Assembly (NCBI GenBank): GCA_017303875.1
Contig: JAFLBP010000022.1
Coordinates: 54,334-118,333 of the forward strand
Origin: Chitinophagales bacterium
Lineage (GTDB): Bacteria; Bacteroidota; Bacteroidia; Chitinophagales; Saprospiraceae
Length of the DNA stretch: 64,000 bases
Reading direction: 5' to 3'
Shown: positions 61,417 to 64,000 of the stretch, one piece after another
Numbering within the stretch: position 1 is the first letter of the stretch
How the letters are laid out: each line of letters opens with the position of its first letter
Notes under the pieces: model-generated
What the model was told of the DNA's origin: nothing
The model's database searches: none
Seen by the model: only the letters and a program-made list of their open reading frames with translations
Program-made: the position numbers and the translations under genes

Positions 61417-63861
61417 CTAAGGCGCTACAACCCCAATCGCCCGGACGCTGCGTTTTGCGCCCGACTGCACCATTACCCAGTACAGCCCTGCGGGCAAATG
61501 GGTACCCAGCGGCAGGAATAATTGATGCTTGCCCGCCGGCAATATGTCCTCCTGAAGCGTCTGCACCGACAAACCGCCGGCATTCAGCAATTCAACTTTC
61601 AGGGCTTGAGTCATTTCCGTTTCAATCGCTATGCGCAGCGTTGTGCCTGCCGGGGCCGGGTTGGGGAAAAGCTCCAGCGGCAACTGCGCGGCCGTTGGCG
61701 CCGAAGTGCCCACCGACAAGGTTTCGAGGCTAAACGCCAGATCCCAGATCAGTTCGGGCAGTGGTGCGAGTAACTGGCCATTCTGTACGCTAAGCGGCTC
61801 GCTTTGCAGCAGCTCTCCGCTCTGGCAATTGAACCACTTGAGCTGATAATTGCCGTTGGTCACGTCGGGTACCTTCAGAAAAGCTCCTTGCACCGATTGC
61901 GGCGCGCCATTGGCTTTTACATACACATGGTTGTAATTGGCATTCAGCAGCCAGCCGGCGAGCTGTTGCTTGTCGGCCGATTTCAGCACATACGCATCTA
62001 CGGCCGAGCCAAGTCCTTCAAATGTGTAGGCACTCACGAGCATCCAGTCGGTGCCGGCATTGTCCACTTTCACGCGGTGAATGCCCGCAGGCACGGTAAT
62101 TTCATAATTGGTATTAACGGCAGGGGTGGTTTCCAGCAGCTTTTGCCCGTCGAGCCAGATGACGAGTTTAGGCGCGGTGGCGAACTGGCCGCCTGTGCGC
62201 AGACGGAATTTGCCCGCTTGCGGCATATCCACTTCAAAAACAGGGGGGCGGCGGAATTGGGTGTTCCACTGCGCACCGTAGAGGTAGCGACTCAGTTTAA
62301 AGCCAGCTGGCTGGATTTGGCCGGTCGCGTCAATACGAATCAGGGTATCGCCTAAGCCGCTCCATTCCAGCGAAGGGTCGAGGCGCAAATCGGCGGGAGC
62401 GCCGCCCACACTTGCGTCGGTCGGGTGCATGTCCTGCGTGGCGAAGGGCGTTTTGTCGGCTATTTCAGAAATGCCGTAAAAATGCGTGTACAGGTTGGCC
62501 GGTTCAATGTAGGAGTCCCACCACCAGCTCATGGCGCTGCCCAGACCGCCGCCGTACAAGCCGCCCCAGAGGCTATTGTGGATGTAAATGCCATTGGGGT
62601 CGAGGGAGGAAAGTCCGCTGCCGGTTGTGCCGAGGCCAAATTCGCCAATCAGCGTCGGCTTGTCGTAGGCTTCGAGGTTTTCGCGGGCGCCACCGGCCAG
62701 CACCGCTTCGAGGTTCGGACTGTCGAGGTAATAATGGCGTTGCGTGTAGTCCATATCCGGGTTGTTCCAGATTTCCGGCATTTCGCTTTCATCACTGCCG
62801 AAACTGGTGCTTACCGGGCGGCCATAGGGGTCATTTGTTTTCAAAAAAGCGGCCATTTCGGCATGCCAGGCGGCAATGGCGGGTTTGTTTTGGGCGAAAT
62901 TATCCGTCCAGTTCACCTCATTGAACAGTTCCCAGGTCATCACGCTGCGCGCATAACCCCAGCGAGCCAAAATATAGCGGAGGCGGTTTTTATGGGCATT
63001 TTTGGCGGCAGTATTGCTGAAAAAATCCCAGGTATTGGCGCACATCCCGCCATTGGCGGCGTTGTAAGGGCTATCCGACCAGTTCGGATTGACCTGCGAA
63101 GAGACCTGTCCGTGGTGGTTGATGCAAAACATCAGATACACCCCGCGCGCGGCACTGTAATCGAACAGCCAGTCCATATAATACGCGCTGGACTGCTTGT
63201 AGCGGCGCAGGCCCTGATAGCCGTCGTAGCCATTTTTCCATTCCAGTCCAAGGCCCCAGTGGCAAAGCCAGAAGCGGAAAAAATTGCCCTTGTTATCGGC
63301 CATTTTACCCACCCATTTACTAAAATCGAGGTAAGGGTTGGCGTTTTGCCAGGCAATATTTTCCCCGACGGGAATGTACTGCTCGCCGTTTTCAAATTCG
63401 AGGAAATTGCTCGCGCCGGGCTTGACAAATCCCTTGTTTTGCGGCGCATTGGCGGGCGTGCAGGTAAAGGTCTGCGGGGCCGCAACGCCCGTGCCCTGTG
63501 CAGTGGTGCAGGAAACCGTGTACGACCATTGGCCAGCTTGTCGGGGCGAAAACCGCAGCCGGAATCCGTTGCCGCTGCTGTTGGCGCTCAGGTTGCCGGA
63601 AACGGTATTCAGGTTATAATCGTCCATATAAAAGCCTTCCACACTCGTTTGCGTGCCGTTGGGCGCAGTGAAGACGGCCGTCACGCGAATCTGGTCGTAG
63701 TCGTACGGATTGGTAAAGGTGGCGCTCAGGACAATGCGGGCTTCAAATTTCCCCCATTGCTCCACGCTGTTCGCAAGCGGGGTAATACTTTGAATGACAG
63801 GCGCTTGTGCGTGCAGCGCGGTCGTTAGCGCCATCAGGGCAAAAAGTAATTTGTATGGCAT
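61417..63861 (-). CDS. Exported GH5-like glycoside hydrolase with DUF5060 and T9SS sorting domain
   Basis: 814 residues. Signal peptide MPYKLLFALMALTTALHAQ. A DUF5060-type beta-sandwich (VEQWGKFEARIVLSATFTNPYDYDQIRVTAVFTAPNGT, to about 135) precedes a GH5-like TIM barrel: GENIAWQNANPYLDFSKWVGKMADNKGNFFRFWL, the acid/base Glu in SVMTWELFNEVNWTDNF (about 306-322) and the nucleophile Glu in PTLIGEFGLG (about 400-409). One or two beta-sandwich domains follow, then a type IX secretion C-terminal domain (LELFPNPAPAGTTLRIAIETE to the end, about 730-814). It is thus exported across the outer membrane and probably cell-attached. Given the GH130 and epimerase neighbours, a beta-mannan or glucomannan substrate is likely (inference). 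Confidence 0.88.
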   Translation of the reverse strand: MPYKLLFALMALTTALHAQAPVIQSITPLANSVEQWGKFEARIVLSATFTNPYDYDQIRVTAVFTAPNGTQTSVEGFYMDDYNLNTVSGNLSANSSGNGFRLRFSPRQAGQWSYTVSCTTAQGTGVAAPQTFTCTPANAPQNKGFVKPGASNFLEFENGEQYIPVGENIAWQNANPYLDFSKWVGKMADNKGNFFRFWLCHWGLGLEWKNGYDGYQGLRRYKQSSAYYMDWLFDYSAARGVYLMFCINHHGQVSSQVNPNWSDSPYNAANGGMCANTWDFFSNTAAKNAHKNRLRYILARWGYARSVMTWELFNEVNWTDNFAQNKPAIAAWHAEMAAFLKTNDPYGRPVSTSFGSDESEMPEIWNNPDMDYTQRHYYLDSPNLEAVLAGGARENLEAYDKPTLIGEFGLGTTGSGLSSLDPNGIYIHNSLWGGLYGGGLGSAMSWWWDSYIEPANLYTHFYGISEIADKTPFATQDMHPTDASVGGAPADLRLDPSLEWSGLGDTLIRIDATGQIQPAGFKLSRYLYGAQWNTQFRRPPVFEVDMPQAGKFRLRTGGQFATAPKLVIWLDGQKLLETTPAVNTNYEITVPAGIHRVKVDNAGTDWMLVSAYTFEGLGSAVDAYVLKSADKQQLAGWLLNANYNHVYVKANGAPQSVQGAFLKVPDVTNGNYQLKWFNCQSGELLQSEPLSVQNGQLLAPLPELIWDLAFSLETLSVGTSAPTAAQLPLELFPNPAPAGTTLRIAIETEMTQALKVELLNAGGLSVQTLQEDILPAGKHQLFLPLGTHLPAGLYWVMVQSGAKRSVRAIGVVAP

Positions 63862-63906
63862 TTTGATTATTTTAAATAAATCTTGTCCGAAACGTTCATT
63901 GACATA

Positions 63907-63938
63907 TTGGTAATCAGCGCGTTATGTTTTTAAATTTG
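63907..63938 (+). promoter_or_regulatory. Promoter of the gene entering the right edge
   Basis: TTG at 63907-63909 and TAAATTTG at 63931-63938, 21 bp apart, fit the Bacteroidota -33/-7 consensus. The ATG at 63966 follows after 27 bp. Confidence 0.6.
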
Positions 63939-63965
63939 CCGTAAGAATTTAATAATCAATCGGTT

Positions 63966-64000
63966 ATGGCAAATACATCTTCTCGTCGCCTTGAACAACT
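63966..64000 (+). CDS. 5' end of an unidentified gene leaving the window
   Basis: An ATG at 63966 opens MANTSSRRLEQ to the window end, just after a good promoter. Divergent from the GH5-like gene. Eleven residues are too few to name a family. Confidence 0.45.
   Translation, partial: MANTSSRRLEQ

Overview
The window looks like a chromosomal piece of a Bacteroidota bacterium, probably near the Saprospiraceae/Lewinellaceae (inference). The reasons are TonB-dependent receptors with carboxypeptidase-like N-terminal domains, a hybrid two-component (HTCS) regulator, SprB repeats, a type IX secretion (T9SS) sorting domain, promoter -7 boxes of the form TAnnTTTG, and almost no Shine-Dalgarno sequences. 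No rRNA, tRNA, CRISPR array or insertion sequence was recognised. Most of the window is moderately GC-rich, but the first ~5.9 kb is clearly AT-rich and looks acquired.

Layout. 1-5.9 kb: AT-rich accessory block with a Pif1-like helicase and a YqaJ-type exonuclease in one operon, facing a 911-aa protein that combines RNA-polymerase-alpha-CTD-like HhH modules, a sigma-region-4-like helix-turn-helix, several winged HTH (HARE-like) modules and a C-terminal HEPN-like RNase motif. This is the best candidate for an undescribed system. 6-12 kb: small accessory genes (DoxX-like, YdeI-like, a propeller lipoprotein gene broken by a TGG-to-TAG change, a PIN toxin-antitoxin pair, an Rpn-type nuclease). 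12-17 kb: a 2-oxoacid:ferredoxin oxidoreductase (KorB, KorA) with a GltD-like flavo-iron-sulfur partner. 17-26 kb: UMF1-type MFS transporter, an outer-membrane protein, GH20 hexosaminidase, a second PIN module, an SH3 protein and RecG. 26-32 kb: DeoC preceded by a promoter-terminator leader, an FKBP isomerase, and a KdpD/KdpE-like two-component pair upstream of the Kup potassium transporter. 32-43 kb: a TonB receptor divergent from a His-rich membrane protein, Tex, a broken Rpn gene, a THUMP-like methyltransferase and a 1348-aa SprB/OmpA protein. 43-46 kb: SulP transporter plus beta-carbonic anhydrase. 45.7-52.4 kb: a probable metal-uptake cluster with two TonB receptors, Cys-rich and His-rich small proteins and a lipoprotein. 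52-54.5 kb: TspO-like membrane protein and aldo/keto reductase. 54.7-63.9 kb: HTCS regulator, mannobiose/cellobiose 2-epimerase, mannosylglucose phosphorylase (GH130) and a T9SS-exported GH5-like enzyme, together a small beta-mannoside utilisation locus.

A second theme is intergenic repeats. Five copies of a ~100-130-bp palindrome built from CGCAGAT units lie between genes. Four other repeat types fill gaps or run into gene ends; at three loci the repeat supplies the stop codon and last residues of the gene. Several starts were moved from the longest possible ORF because a promoter box or signal peptide fits an internal start, including two inferred TTG starts.
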